Source: a virus
Reading direction: 5' to 3' (one strand)
Length of the DNA: 48,000 bases
IMG/VR virus record: IMGVR_UViG_3300044626_001580
Location: 1 to 48,000 of that record
Shown: in pieces, positions 42,053 to 48,000 of the stretch
Layout of the letters: every line of letters begins with the position of its first letter
Position numbering within the stretch: position 1 is the stretch's first letter
Notes under the pieces: model-generated
Database searches by the model: none
What the model was told of the DNA's origin: nothing
What the model saw: only the letters and a program-made list of their open reading frames with translations
Position numbers and translations under genes: made by a program

Positions 42053-43555
42053 ACTTCCCCCAAATACTAAATTCTGGGATAAACAAGAATGTGCGCCACT
42101 TCCCCCGTCTACAACATCATTTGTGGGCGGGGTTTTTCTACTGCCGTCAAAAGCATCCACGTAAGATAAAAAGTCATCATTCCACCAAGCTCTTAGTATT
42201 TTTATCTTCCCGCTCCTAGCATCCATAGCCCAGGGTTTAGCCCGGGTTAATTTATCGCCAAGAGGTTGGACTCCCTTACAATTACACTCAGGCAAAGCTT
42301 TTTTGATTGTCCTAATTAAGCTTTGTTCATGTCTCCTTGACGCTGAACCGCCCTCTAACTCCCACCGTTGCTTAACTTTTTTACCATCCGCCACGGCCAT
42401 CGTTACGATTTGGTTATCGCCCTCTTCTGCTCCTAACTGTTCCCAGTAAACATCTAAGATGTAATATTCATACTCTCCCGTAAATTTATTTTTAACTTTC
42501 ATCCATTTCTGGGATGCACTAAAGCATGAGGATGAAGAGGCAACTTCTTTAGCTGTACTGGCCAAATCCCAAAACCTTAAAAATTGGGCAGAAGTTAAAT
42601 CCATGCTGCTTAACTGTTCTTGATCTATTATCTCAAACCACGAACGGTTAAAGACTAATCCTGCCGACCATTTAATCTTCCAATTACCTTTAAGTAACCG
42701 CTCCATGTCAACATTAAGTAATGAAAGTAAATTAGCTTTGTAATCAGGGTTTTGGCTTAAGAGAATCTTATTGTCGTCTAAGGTTGCACTAATAAAAGTT
42801 AAGGATTTTGGCGGCGCAATTTTAGCTAAGTCCGGGAATTTAAGCATTAATTCTTCTGCGGAATCTCCCCAGTGAATAACGTTATTTAAGCGGTAAAAGT
42901 ATCTTAAAACGCCTGACCTTTCTTCGATAGGGTATCCCGTCGTAGGGTTAATATACCAATCAATTAATTTAGCTACCCACGAATCTGCGTCAGGGTTACA
43001 GGTTGCATCAATCCTTGGCTTAACTCCGCACGTACTTCTATTTCTTGAAAATAAGAACCAAAATTGTTTTTCGGTAAATTTATTTAACTCATCAAAGCCA
43101 ATATAGGCTATTTGCGCTCCGGGGAATTTATTCTCTACGTCTTTTTCATGTTGAGCGTGACCAAAGCTAATAGCTGCGCCGCTGGGAAATTTCCAATCTA
43201 ATTTACCCTCTCTTGGAATTGCACCAGGGACTAAGCCAAATAATTTCTTAGACTCATCCCATAAACCACCCTCTGTTGTTATTTCAGGCGAAGTCCGGCG
43301 GAAGATTACCGCACCATAATTAGGGTTATCAATATTAATTAAAGACTTCCTTAACAATGCCCACGACTTCCCGCCTCCGCCGGCTCCTCCATATATGCAC
43401 ACATCAGCGCGCGTATTTACAAAGCTTGTTTGCTTTCCAGGCTGTGGATCTGGAAGGGTAAAAGTTACCGCATTATTCTTAGCTTTTTCGTTAACCTTGG
43501 ACTTTAATAAAGTTGTTGGTGCGCCACTTAAAAAATCTTTTCTTTTGCTTCCCAT
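42041..43555 (-). CDS. terL: Terminase large subunit (DNA packaging motor)
   Basis: At 504 residues it has the ATPase domain with Walker A GGAGGGGKS (56-64), GAVIFRRTSPEI, Walker B AYIGFDEL (about 150-157) and a coupling motif DATCNPD (about 183), then an RNase H-fold nuclease with LRFWDLAST (about 327) and NDVVDGGSGAHS near the end supplying acidic residues. It pumps DNA into the prohead and cuts the concatemer. No small terminase was recognised upstream; the gene stands alone on its strand. Confidence 0.9.
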   Translation of the reverse strand: MGSKRKDFLSGAPTTLLKSKVNEKAKNNAVTFTLPDPQPGKQTSFVNTRADVCIYGGAGGGGKSWALLRKSLINIDNPNYGAVIFRRTSPEITTEGGLWDESKKLFGLVPGAIPREGKLDWKFPSGAAISFGHAQHEKDVENKFPGAQIAYIGFDELNKFTEKQFWFLFSRNRSTCGVKPRIDATCNPDADSWVAKLIDWYINPTTGYPIEERSGVLRYFYRLNNVIHWGDSAEELMLKFPDLAKIAPPKSLTFISATLDDNKILLSQNPDYKANLLSLLNVDMERLLKGNWKIKWSAGLVFNRSWFEIIDQEQLSSMDLTSAQFLRFWDLASTAKEVASSSSCFSASQKWMKVKNKFTGEYEYYILDVYWEQLGAEEGDNQIVTMAVADGKKVKQRWELEGGSASRRHEQSLIRTIKKALPECNCKGVQPLGDKLTRAKPWAMDARSGKIKILRAWWNDDFLSYVDAFDGSRKTPPTNDVVDGGSGAHSCLSQNLVFGGSLGS

Positions 43556-43736
43556 TTCCTTTAAGACTGTGCTATAATTTATATATAAGTTAAATTATAG
43601 ATTTAAAAATTGCATAGGCGACACAAAGTATTATCCCAGATGAAGAATAGTCTGGGATATTTTTTTTGGATTTTTTTCGTAGATGAAGTGTGTCTAGAGT
43701 ACCCGCCCACTCTCGCCTTACCCCCGCCTTAATCTC
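43556..43736. other. Region upstream of the terminase gene
   Basis: Between the terminase start and the duplicated cassette lies a 9-bp dyad CTATAATTT...AAATTATAG (about 43572-43600), which gives TATAAT on the minus strand and may belong to the terminase promoter, then a + strand terminator (43632-43667) and a C-rich stretch without a gene. Confidence 0.35.
43632..43667 (+). terminator. Terminator facing the + strand, upstream of the terminase gene
   Basis: A 9-bp stem (TATCCCAGA/TCTGGGATA) with a T8 tract. No + strand gene ends nearby; the nearest + strand transcript is the surface-protein operon ending at 42052, which would have to pass antisense through the terminase gene. Confidence 0.7.
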
Positions 43737-43806
43737 GACCCCCCCTTAAATAAATTAATTAAAGTCCCGGCACTAAATTTAATTTAAGGATTAATCTAGC
43801 GATCGC
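43737..43806 (+). repeat. Duplicated intergenic cassette, copy A
   Basis: Starts with seven C and AATTAATTAAAG, contains CCCGGCACTAAATTT, and ends in a HIP1 site. The first 44 bases are identical to copy B at 44381. Further downstream both copies are followed by ACATAAAATTAA...AAAATACTGT just before the promoter. Confidence 0.8.
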
Positions 43807-43807
43807 A

Positions 43808-43835
43808 AGATAAGAGATAAGAGATAAGAGATAAG
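43808..43835 (+). repeat. Four tandem copies of AGATAAG
   Basis: Exact 7-bp tandem repeat of 28 bases directly after a HIP1 site. It is iteron-like in size, but only four units are present. Confidence 0.75.
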
Positions 43836-43951
43836 CCTTAAATTAAATTAGTGCATAGTGCAGACAAGTTTCGACGCTAAATTAAATTAGCGATCGCAGA
43901 ATATTTTTAACTCATGTATAAAATATAACATAAAATTAATTTAAAATACTG

Positions 43952-43980
43952 TTGCACGACGGTAGAGAGTAAGTTATATT
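43952..43980 (+). promoter_or_regulatory. Promoter (ACGGTAGA family) of the 44026 gene
   Basis: TTGCAC, 17-base spacer beginning GACGGTAGAGAG, then TATATT, 45 bases before the ATG. Confidence 0.6.
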
Positions 43981-44025
43981 AGTTATATTGAAAGTTAAAA
44001 AGTAAAGAAAAGAGGACATAGGAAA

Positions 44026-44295
44026 ATGAAGACCGTACAGACCATATCTGGAGACAATTTCGTACTAGTAACTGACAACGAAAAAGAGATCCCTATCTCC
44101 AGACCTTACCTAAACCACTGTGATATAGAGTATAGAAAAAAGAAGGAGGAAGACTATGCAAACTATAACCTTCGGGAACACCATCAAGAACATTATGGCG
44201 AAGGTCTTTTTCAAGGATACGATTACGGCCACGATTTGGGGATAAACGATCCCTTTGCTGAAGAGATATTAGGGTCGGATATCTTGTTAAGATAA
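44026..44295 (+). CDS. Small charged protein, unknown (89 aa)
   Basis: A hydrophilic protein with a beta-type start (TVQTISGDNFVLVTDNEKEI), a run of Lys/Glu and a His/Tyr/Gly-rich C-terminal half (HHQEHYGEGLFQGYDYGHD). It has its own promoter, an AGAGGA ribosome binding site and its own terminator, which suggests strong, separate expression. No family is recognised. Confidence 0.6.
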   Translation: MKTVQTISGDNFVLVTDNEKEIPISRPYLNHCDIEYRKKKEEDYANYNLREHHQEHYGEGLFQGYDYGHDLGINDPFAEEILGSDILLR

Positions 44296-44314
44296 TACCT
44301 TAAAATACTCTTAA

Positions 44315-44355
44315 AATAAACCTCTTAAATTAAGTTTTAAGAGGTTTATTTTTTT
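44315..44355 (+). terminator. Terminator of the 44026 gene
   Basis: Perfect 15-bp stem (44315-44329 with 44336-44350), six-base loop and T7. Confidence 0.85.
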
Positions 44356-44380
44356 AATTCATACATTATTCTTGACCCGC

Positions 44381-44454
44381 GACCCCCCCTTAAATAAATT
44401 AATTAAAGTCCCGGCACTAAATTTAAAATATTTAAGGATTAAATTAGCGATCGC
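44381..44454 (+). repeat. Duplicated intergenic cassette, copy B
   Basis: The first 44 bases are identical to copy A at 43737; both end in a HIP1 site (44447-44454). It lies between the terminator of one small gene and the promoter of the next. Confidence 0.8.
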
Positions 44455-44518
44455 TAAGGAAATATTTAAGAGTTAAATTACTTAGTCCTAGCTTATACAT
44501 AAAATTAATTTTAAAATA

Positions 44519-44550
44519 CTGTAGCGTTATTTTTAAGAGTGCGCTATTAT
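44519..44550 (+). promoter_or_regulatory. Degenerate copy of the cassette promoter
   Basis: After the shared AAAATACTGT the sequence diverges: TTGCAC and the ACGGTAGA element of copy A are missing, but TATTAT (44545-44550) stands at the matching place. Probably a weaker or differently controlled promoter. Confidence 0.4.
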
Positions 44551-44587
44551 AAAGAAAGTTAAGAAAGTTAAAAAAGAGGTAAGGAAA

Positions 44588-44824
44588 ATGAAAAATAAAA
44601 TAGCAGAAATTAAAGAACTAGTTAAAGAAGTATTCCCTGATTTTAATCAGGAAAACGACAAAGATATAACGCCACAATTAGTTAGGCAATATATCAAAAA
44701 CAAGTTACCAGAAGAGGTTTTATTTCAAACAGCAGTTTTAGTTCCATCCCGGATCAATTGCTGGGTAAGAATTGAGAAGCTGTGCAACTACTTAAAAACA
44801 GTCAAATACTGGGCTAGTTTATAA
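44588..44824 (+). CDS. Small helical protein, unknown (78 aa)
   Basis: A soluble helical protein (MKNKIAEIKELVKEVFPDF, TPQLVRQYIKNKL). The leader AAAAAGAGGTAAGGAAAATG closely matches those of the genes at 44026 and 44973, so these genes share a translation-start module. No family is recognised. Confidence 0.6.
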   Translation: MKNKIAEIKELVKEVFPDFNQENDKDITPQLVRQYIKNKLPEEVLFQTAVLVPSRINCWVRIEKLCNYLKTVKYWASL

Positions 44825-44972
44825 CTTTAAATAAGTTATTGCGGTCGAGTGAGTTATGACTCCCGACTTAGGTTTAATGCCTAAGCGATCGCATTCTTAA
44901 TCCTAAGAAGTAGTTAAGCTTAGGATTAAGAGTTAACAAAAAGTAAAAAAGTAAAGGAAGAGGTAAAGGAAA
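44825..44972 (+). promoter_or_regulatory. Structured leader before the 44973 gene
   Basis: Holds CTTAGG-N7-CCTAAG (about 44868-44885), a HIP1 site (44885-44892) and a perfect 12-bp stem CTTAATCCTAAG/CTTAGGATTAAG (44896-44907 with 44919-44930), then a purine-rich ribosome binding region (GGAAGAGGTAAAGG). There is no T tract, so these are more likely leader structures than a terminator. Confidence 0.45.
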
Positions 44973-46895
44973 ATGGCTAATACATTCGTAACCGGCAACT
45001 ATTACAAAAATGAGCGTAGAGGGATCGTCATCCTCGTTACGTCGCGGACAAAGTGCTTTATAACCTACAAAGAGTTTTGGACTAGTGACTTAAACAACTG
45101 CTATCAAGAGGGTAAGGTTAAGATAAGAGTTAATGAAAATAACGACGAGTTCGTTTTGATCGATGGATTTAGTAAATACTCGTCCGTTGACGAGTATGTG
45201 AAGTATGTAAAGGAGGAGGAAGTTAAGGAAGAGGTTAATGTTAAGGAGGAGGTTAATGTTAAGGAGGAGGAAGTTAAGGAAACTGTTGAGGATAGTGATT
45301 TACCTTTAACTAATGCGATCGCATTAGTAGGTAAAGTTACGGAAGTTAAGGAAGAGGTTGAATTTACCTTAACAGATGACAACAAAACCGCTATTCAGGC
45401 GATTGTCAAATTAGATCCCGTAAGGTGTAATTGGAGCAATTTAGAGCGGATTGCATACAGTAAACTAACGGCATGGGTAAGCTATCCCCATGACTCTAGA
45501 GATATTAGAGGCGTTTACGAGGGCGCACTACTGGTTTTAAATACCATTAGTAAGGAAGATAAAGCACGGGTTAAGGAATTGGTGGTTGAGGGCAAAAAAA
45601 AAATAACTCTTGAGGATAGTGATTTACCTACTAATGCGATCGCTAATAACGCAAAGGATTTAGTTTTGCCCTTAACTAAGTCCTTGACCTTTAAGGAAGT
45701 GCGGGAATATGCAGAAAATGCGGGTTATGAGATAGAACCGCTTGGGGGAATGTTCAGGCTAATAAAAAATAACGTTATTAAAACATTCCCTAGTTTAAAA
45801 ACCTTACAACTTTTTATAACAGAGGAATTAGTTGAGAAAAAAGAAATAACTCTTGAGGATAGTGATTTACCTAGTCCCGACAATAACGCGATCGCAACAG
45901 TAGGTAAGGTTACAAAGGTTAAAATATTAACCAAAATGGTAGCGGTTAACCCCGCTGTACACCACGAGGTTAAACTAATCCATGATCCTATCTTTGGATG
46001 GCAGCTAATGGGCGCGGACTCGCAATTATTAAGAGAACCTCTTAATGAGGATAAAACACAACCTACCATTAGGTTTAAAACCCGAGAGGGTGCTTCAACT
46101 TTTGCCATAAAGCTTATGGCAAAAGTTAAGGACTTAGTTGAGAAAAAAGAATTGACCTTCAAGGAGGTACAGAAATATGCAGAAAATGCGGGTTATGAAC
46201 TGACAGAACTCACCAATGAGTATTGTAATTTTAGCGTAAGTTCCCTTTCCGACAGAAGAGGGAAGTTTACCAAATTGATAGATGTCGTTGAGGTAATTAA
46301 GGAGGGTAGGTTGCTAAATGGTGAGTTTAGCAACCTACCCTTACCTACTGATAATAACGCGATCGCAACAGAAGAGGAAAAGGAGGAAAATAAAAATATG
46401 CTGACTAAAGAAAGCCAAGCGGCTATAAAACTTTTAGTTAAGATGGATTTTACTGCGCGGGGTTTAACCCAATTTGAGGTTATGGCTCTGAATAGTCTTA
46501 GGAAGTACATAGAAAATGGAATAGAACCAAAACTAATCAAGACTTTTGCGGAAGTTTTGATTAAAAAACTCACGCCGGAGGAGAGACTTATCTTAAGAGA
46601 TAAGTCTCTTGAAAAAGTTTTTAAGGGTCGCAGATTAGACGACGTTAGGGGATACTTTAGAACTGGTGACAATAAAGCTAAAGAAAATCTTAAAAGTTAT
46701 ATAAGGGGAGTAATGAGTGAAGAGACCTTCCTAAGCCTATGCGAAAGTGAAGGGATAAAAAAAGATAACGCCCATGAAGCGAGTTTAAAATGGCTAGAAT
46801 TTATTGATTCTGCCGTAGGTTGTGAATCATGGGAAGAATCATGGGAAGATTTTAAAGAAAGTGTGGCTTTTAAGGAATTAAAAGCCTCGTCCTAA
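44973..46895 (+). CDS. Mosaic repeat protein with HIP1-coded linkers (640 aa)
   Basis: I do not recognise a family. An N-terminal domain of about 80 residues is followed by an acidic repeat (VKEEVNVKEEVNVKEEEVKE) and domains that occur in pairs: LTFKEVREYAENAGYEIEPL (about 232) and LTFKEVQKYAENAGYELTEL (about 391); DDNKTAIQAIVKLDPV (about 134) and KESQAAIKLLVKMDFT (about 478). Linkers begin EDSDLP and end NAIA, where NAIA is the translation of a HIP1 site (45315, 45636, 45888, 46359). The protein thus looks built by duplication of domain-plus-linker units. It is long for this area of tiny genes and is probably soluble. Confidence 0.7.
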   Translation: MANTFVTGNYYKNERRGIVILVTSRTKCFITYKEFWTSDLNNCYQEGKVKIRVNENNDEFVLIDGFSKYSSVDEYVKYVKEEEVKEEVNVKEEVNVKEEEVKETVEDSDLPLTNAIALVGKVTEVKEEVEFTLTDDNKTAIQAIVKLDPVRCNWSNLERIAYSKLTAWVSYPHDSRDIRGVYEGALLVLNTISKEDKARVKELVVEGKKKITLEDSDLPTNAIANNAKDLVLPLTKSLTFKEVREYAENAGYEIEPLGGMFRLIKNNVIKTFPSLKTLQLFITEELVEKKEITLEDSDLPSPDNNAIATVGKVTKVKILTKMVAVNPAVHHEVKLIHDPIFGWQLMGADSQLLREPLNEDKTQPTIRFKTREGASTFAIKLMAKVKDLVEKKELTFKEVQKYAENAGYELTELTNEYCNFSVSSLSDRRGKFTKLIDVVEVIKEGRLLNGEFSNLPLPTDNNAIATEEEKEENKNMLTKESQAAIKLLVKMDFTARGLTQFEVMALNSLRKYIENGIEPKLIKTFAEVLIKKLTPEERLILRDKSLEKVFKGRRLDDVRGYFRTGDNKAKENLKSYIRGVMSEETFLSLCESEGIKKDNAHEASLKWLEFIDSAVGCESWEESWEDFKESVAFKELKASS

Positions 46896-46910
46896 AACTA
46901 TTAAGAATCA

Positions 46911-46940
46911 TGTCCTAAGCTATGACATTAAACCAGCTTA
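46911..46940 (+). repeat. Leader repeat, copy 1 (CTAAGC...GCTTAG)
   Basis: GTCCTAAGC, TATGACATTAAAC and GCTTAG form a short hairpin upstream of the gene at 46962. A near copy stands at 47274. Confidence 0.55.
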
Positions 46941-46961
46941 GTTAAAAAATAAAAAACACCC

Positions 46962-47252
46962 GTGAATAACTGTATAACCTGCGGAAAAAAGTTAAGATCG
47001 GATAGTAGTAAATCCCCACACTGTAGCAGGTGTTGGCTGAAGACAGAAGAGGGTCTCGCCTTTAATGCGGCTAAAACCAGGAGTTTTTACGTCCCCAGGA
47101 CTAATTTAAAACCCCGGTGTTTAGCTTGCAACAAAAGCATTAATACTGCTAAAAACCAGGGCTACTGTAGAGTCTGTTGGGAACAATGGACAGAAGAGGG
47201 TAGAGAATATAGATCGCAAAAAGTCAAGCGATCGCAATCGGCAAAACCTTAG
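46962..47252 (+). CDS. Double zinc-ribbon protein (96 aa)
   Basis: Starts at GTG. Two similar Cys4 modules, CITCGKKL with CSRCWLK and CLACNKSI with CRVCWEQW, each followed by a TEEG segment (KTEEGLAF and WTEEGREY), show an internal duplication. The C-terminus is basic (KVKRSQSAKP). This would fit binding of nucleic acid. The GTG has no strong ribosome binding site. Confidence 0.65.
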   Translation: MNNCITCGKKLRSDSSKSPHCSRCWLKTEEGLAFNAAKTRSFYVPRTNLKPRCLACNKSINTAKNQGYCRVCWEQWTEEGREYRSQKVKRSQSAKP

Positions 47253-47273
47253 CCCAAAGTTAATTAAAACCCT

Positions 47274-47303
47274 AGTCCTAAGCATGACTTTAAACTGGCT
47301 TAG
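47274..47303 (+). repeat. Leader repeat, copy 2
   Basis: GTCCTAAGCATGACTTTAAA followed by CTGGCTTAG, a near copy of the element at 46911, again just upstream of a small gene (47336). Confidence 0.55.
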
Positions 47304-47335
47304 AAAAAAGTTAAAAAGTAAAGGACTCAAGGAAG

Positions 47336-47671
47336 ATGACAGACTTAAAAGCTTTGGAAATCGCGTTAACTTTGATTGATTTATTTAACGGTAATCACGG
47401 GGAAGATTGGGAGAAACTTTCTGTCAGTCGCGTTTTAGAGCTAAAAAGATTTAAGGAATTAAAATCATTTAGCTTTAAAAAATTAAGGAGGTTTCATGAG
47501 ATGAATCTAGAAAGAAAGATCCCGAATAACTTCCCAATCACACCCGAAAATAGTGTGAAAGCACAAGAAATACTCTTTTATTTAGAGTATTTGGCGGAGC
47601 ATACAATCTACATCCCTGATGAATGGGGGAAAAATAACCGCAAACAAAGCGCGGAAGAGGCGAAATGGTAA
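47336..47671 (+). CDS. Unknown helical protein (111 aa)
   Basis: A basic, mostly helical protein (LKALEIALTLIDLF, SRVLELKRFKELKSF) with SD-like AAGGAAG before the ATG. It ends at a bidirectional terminator. No family is recognised. Confidence 0.6.
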   Translation: MTDLKALEIALTLIDLFNGNHGEDWEKLSVSRVLELKRFKELKSFSFKKLRRFHEMNLERKIPNNFPITPENSVKAQEILFYLEYLAEHTIYIPDEWGKNNRKQSAEEAKW

Positions 47672-47683
47672 AGTTAATTAATT

Positions 47684-47728
47684 AAAAATATCCCTAACCT
47701 TATTTAATTTAAGGTTAGGGATATTTTT
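47684..47728. terminator. Bidirectional terminator between convergent genes
   Basis: An 18-bp perfect stem (47684-47701 with 47711-47728) whose ends are A5 and T5/T6 on either side, so it can end transcription from both directions. The minus-strand stop codon lies at its right edge. Confidence 0.85.
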
Positions 47729-48000
47729 TAGCCATAGTTAATGTCAGTTAAAGTTATATCTGTAATCTCTTCACTGTTTACAGTAATGGTATTGTCTAAA
47801 GTTTCCAGTAGCCGTGCAACGTCCAAAGCTTCATTTAAATTACGTAAAGATTGCTCGCCACAAGCATTGCCAGCGGCTACGATATTTCTCAAATCTTGCG
47901 ATCGCATATTCTCTAATAAGTCTGGATTATTCTCATAATTTTCCAAAACTTTCTTAGCAATATCCAAACACTTTTGAGATACATCTAAATTAGACCAGCC
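47728..48000 (-). CDS. Unknown protein, 5' end beyond the window
   Basis: The minus-strand frame is open to the right edge of the window (GWSNLDVSQKCLDIAKKVLE at the edge), so the start lies outside. The visible 90 residues are helical and acidic (NPDLLENMRSQDLRNIVAAG, SLRNLNEALDVARLLETL). The TTG at 47967 is a possible but unlikely start because coding character continues past it. No family is recognised. Confidence 0.5.
   Translation of the reverse strand, partial: GWSNLDVSQKCLDIAKKVLENYENNPDLLENMRSQDLRNIVAAGNACGEQSLRNLNEALDVARLLETLDNTITVNSEEITDITLTDINYG

Noticed and set aside
43808-43835. AGATAAG tandem repeats as a CRISPR array
   Set aside because: Units are 7 bp and directly adjacent with no spacers; no cas genes are present.
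45104-46672. Long minus-strand frames opposite the repeat protein gene at 44973
   Set aside because: Their Ser/Leu/Thr-rich translations follow from the Glu/Lys-rich repeats on the other strand; no start signals are seen.
1-48000. tRNA genes, integrase, attachment sites, insertion sequences
   Set aside because: Gaps were read for cloverleaf and TTC-arm patterns, transposase or recombinase motifs and terminal repeats; nothing convincing was seen. Weak tRNA-like folds cannot be excluded without a covariance-model search.

Overview
The window is part of the genome of a long-tailed double-stranded DNA phage (siphovirus type) of a cyanobacterium. Three things point to the host: the palindrome GCGATCGC (HIP1, iterated in many cyanobacterial genomes) recurs throughout and about ten times between 43.8 and 47.9 kb; the first gene resembles the CyRepA1 family of cyanobacterial plasmid replication proteins; and the thymidylate synthase has the long, domain-extended form I associate with cyanobacteria and archaea. 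Because a plasmid-type initiator sits beside a complete head-and-tail gene set, a phage-plasmid lifestyle is possible. No integrase, partition genes, DNA polymerase, endolysin or tRNA genes were recognised in this window.

Layout. 0-11.5 kb (+ strand): replication and nucleotide metabolism: CyRepA1-like primase/helicase, a structured intergenic region, an adenine/cytosine-N4-type DNA methyltransferase interrupted by an intein, RecJ, ThyA-like thymidylate synthase, dCMP deaminase and a small DNA-binding protein. 11.5-28.4 kb (- strand, transcribed right to left): capsid (protease, scaffold and capsid in one ORF), zinc-ribbon protein, connector/neck proteins, tail tube, tail assembly chaperones with a -1 frameshift, a 3210-residue tape measure, and a lambda gpM-like tail protein. 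28.5-31.9 kb (+): class II ribonucleotide reductase with a second intein. 32-34.5 kb: one - strand gene of unknown role, then a + strand operon of small genes including a NADAR-family protein. 34.5-35.9 kb (-): portal. 35.9-40.3 kb (+): Dam-type and C5-cytosine methyltransferases, then small unknown genes, some with broken frames. 40.3-42 kb (+): probable virion surface proteins with a carbohydrate-binding-like domain. 42-43.6 kb (-): large terminase. 43.6-47.7 kb (+): duplicated non-coding cassettes, leader hairpins and small unknown genes rich in HIP1 sites. The right edge cuts a - strand gene.

How it works together. RNR, dCMP deaminase and thymidylate synthase form a dTTP supply route (ribonucleotides to dCTP/dCMP to dUMP to dTMP) that feeds the Rep/RecJ replication module. 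Three DNA methyltransferases without visible restriction enzymes suggest self-protection of phage DNA. + strand genes are served by a recurring sigma70-like promoter (TTGACG-N17-TATAAT) whose spacer starts with ACGGTAGA or ACGGTATA, suggesting one shared regulator for the non-structural operons; the - strand structural operons lack it. The most unusual points are a zinc-finger HNH endonuclease read out of frame inside the methyltransferase intein, a compact antisense RNA candidate (promoter and terminator) inside the 5' end of rep, a terminator with a promoter buried in its left arm, and a tape measure that carries an alpha/beta-hydrolase-like domain as well as two cell-wall-cutting domains.
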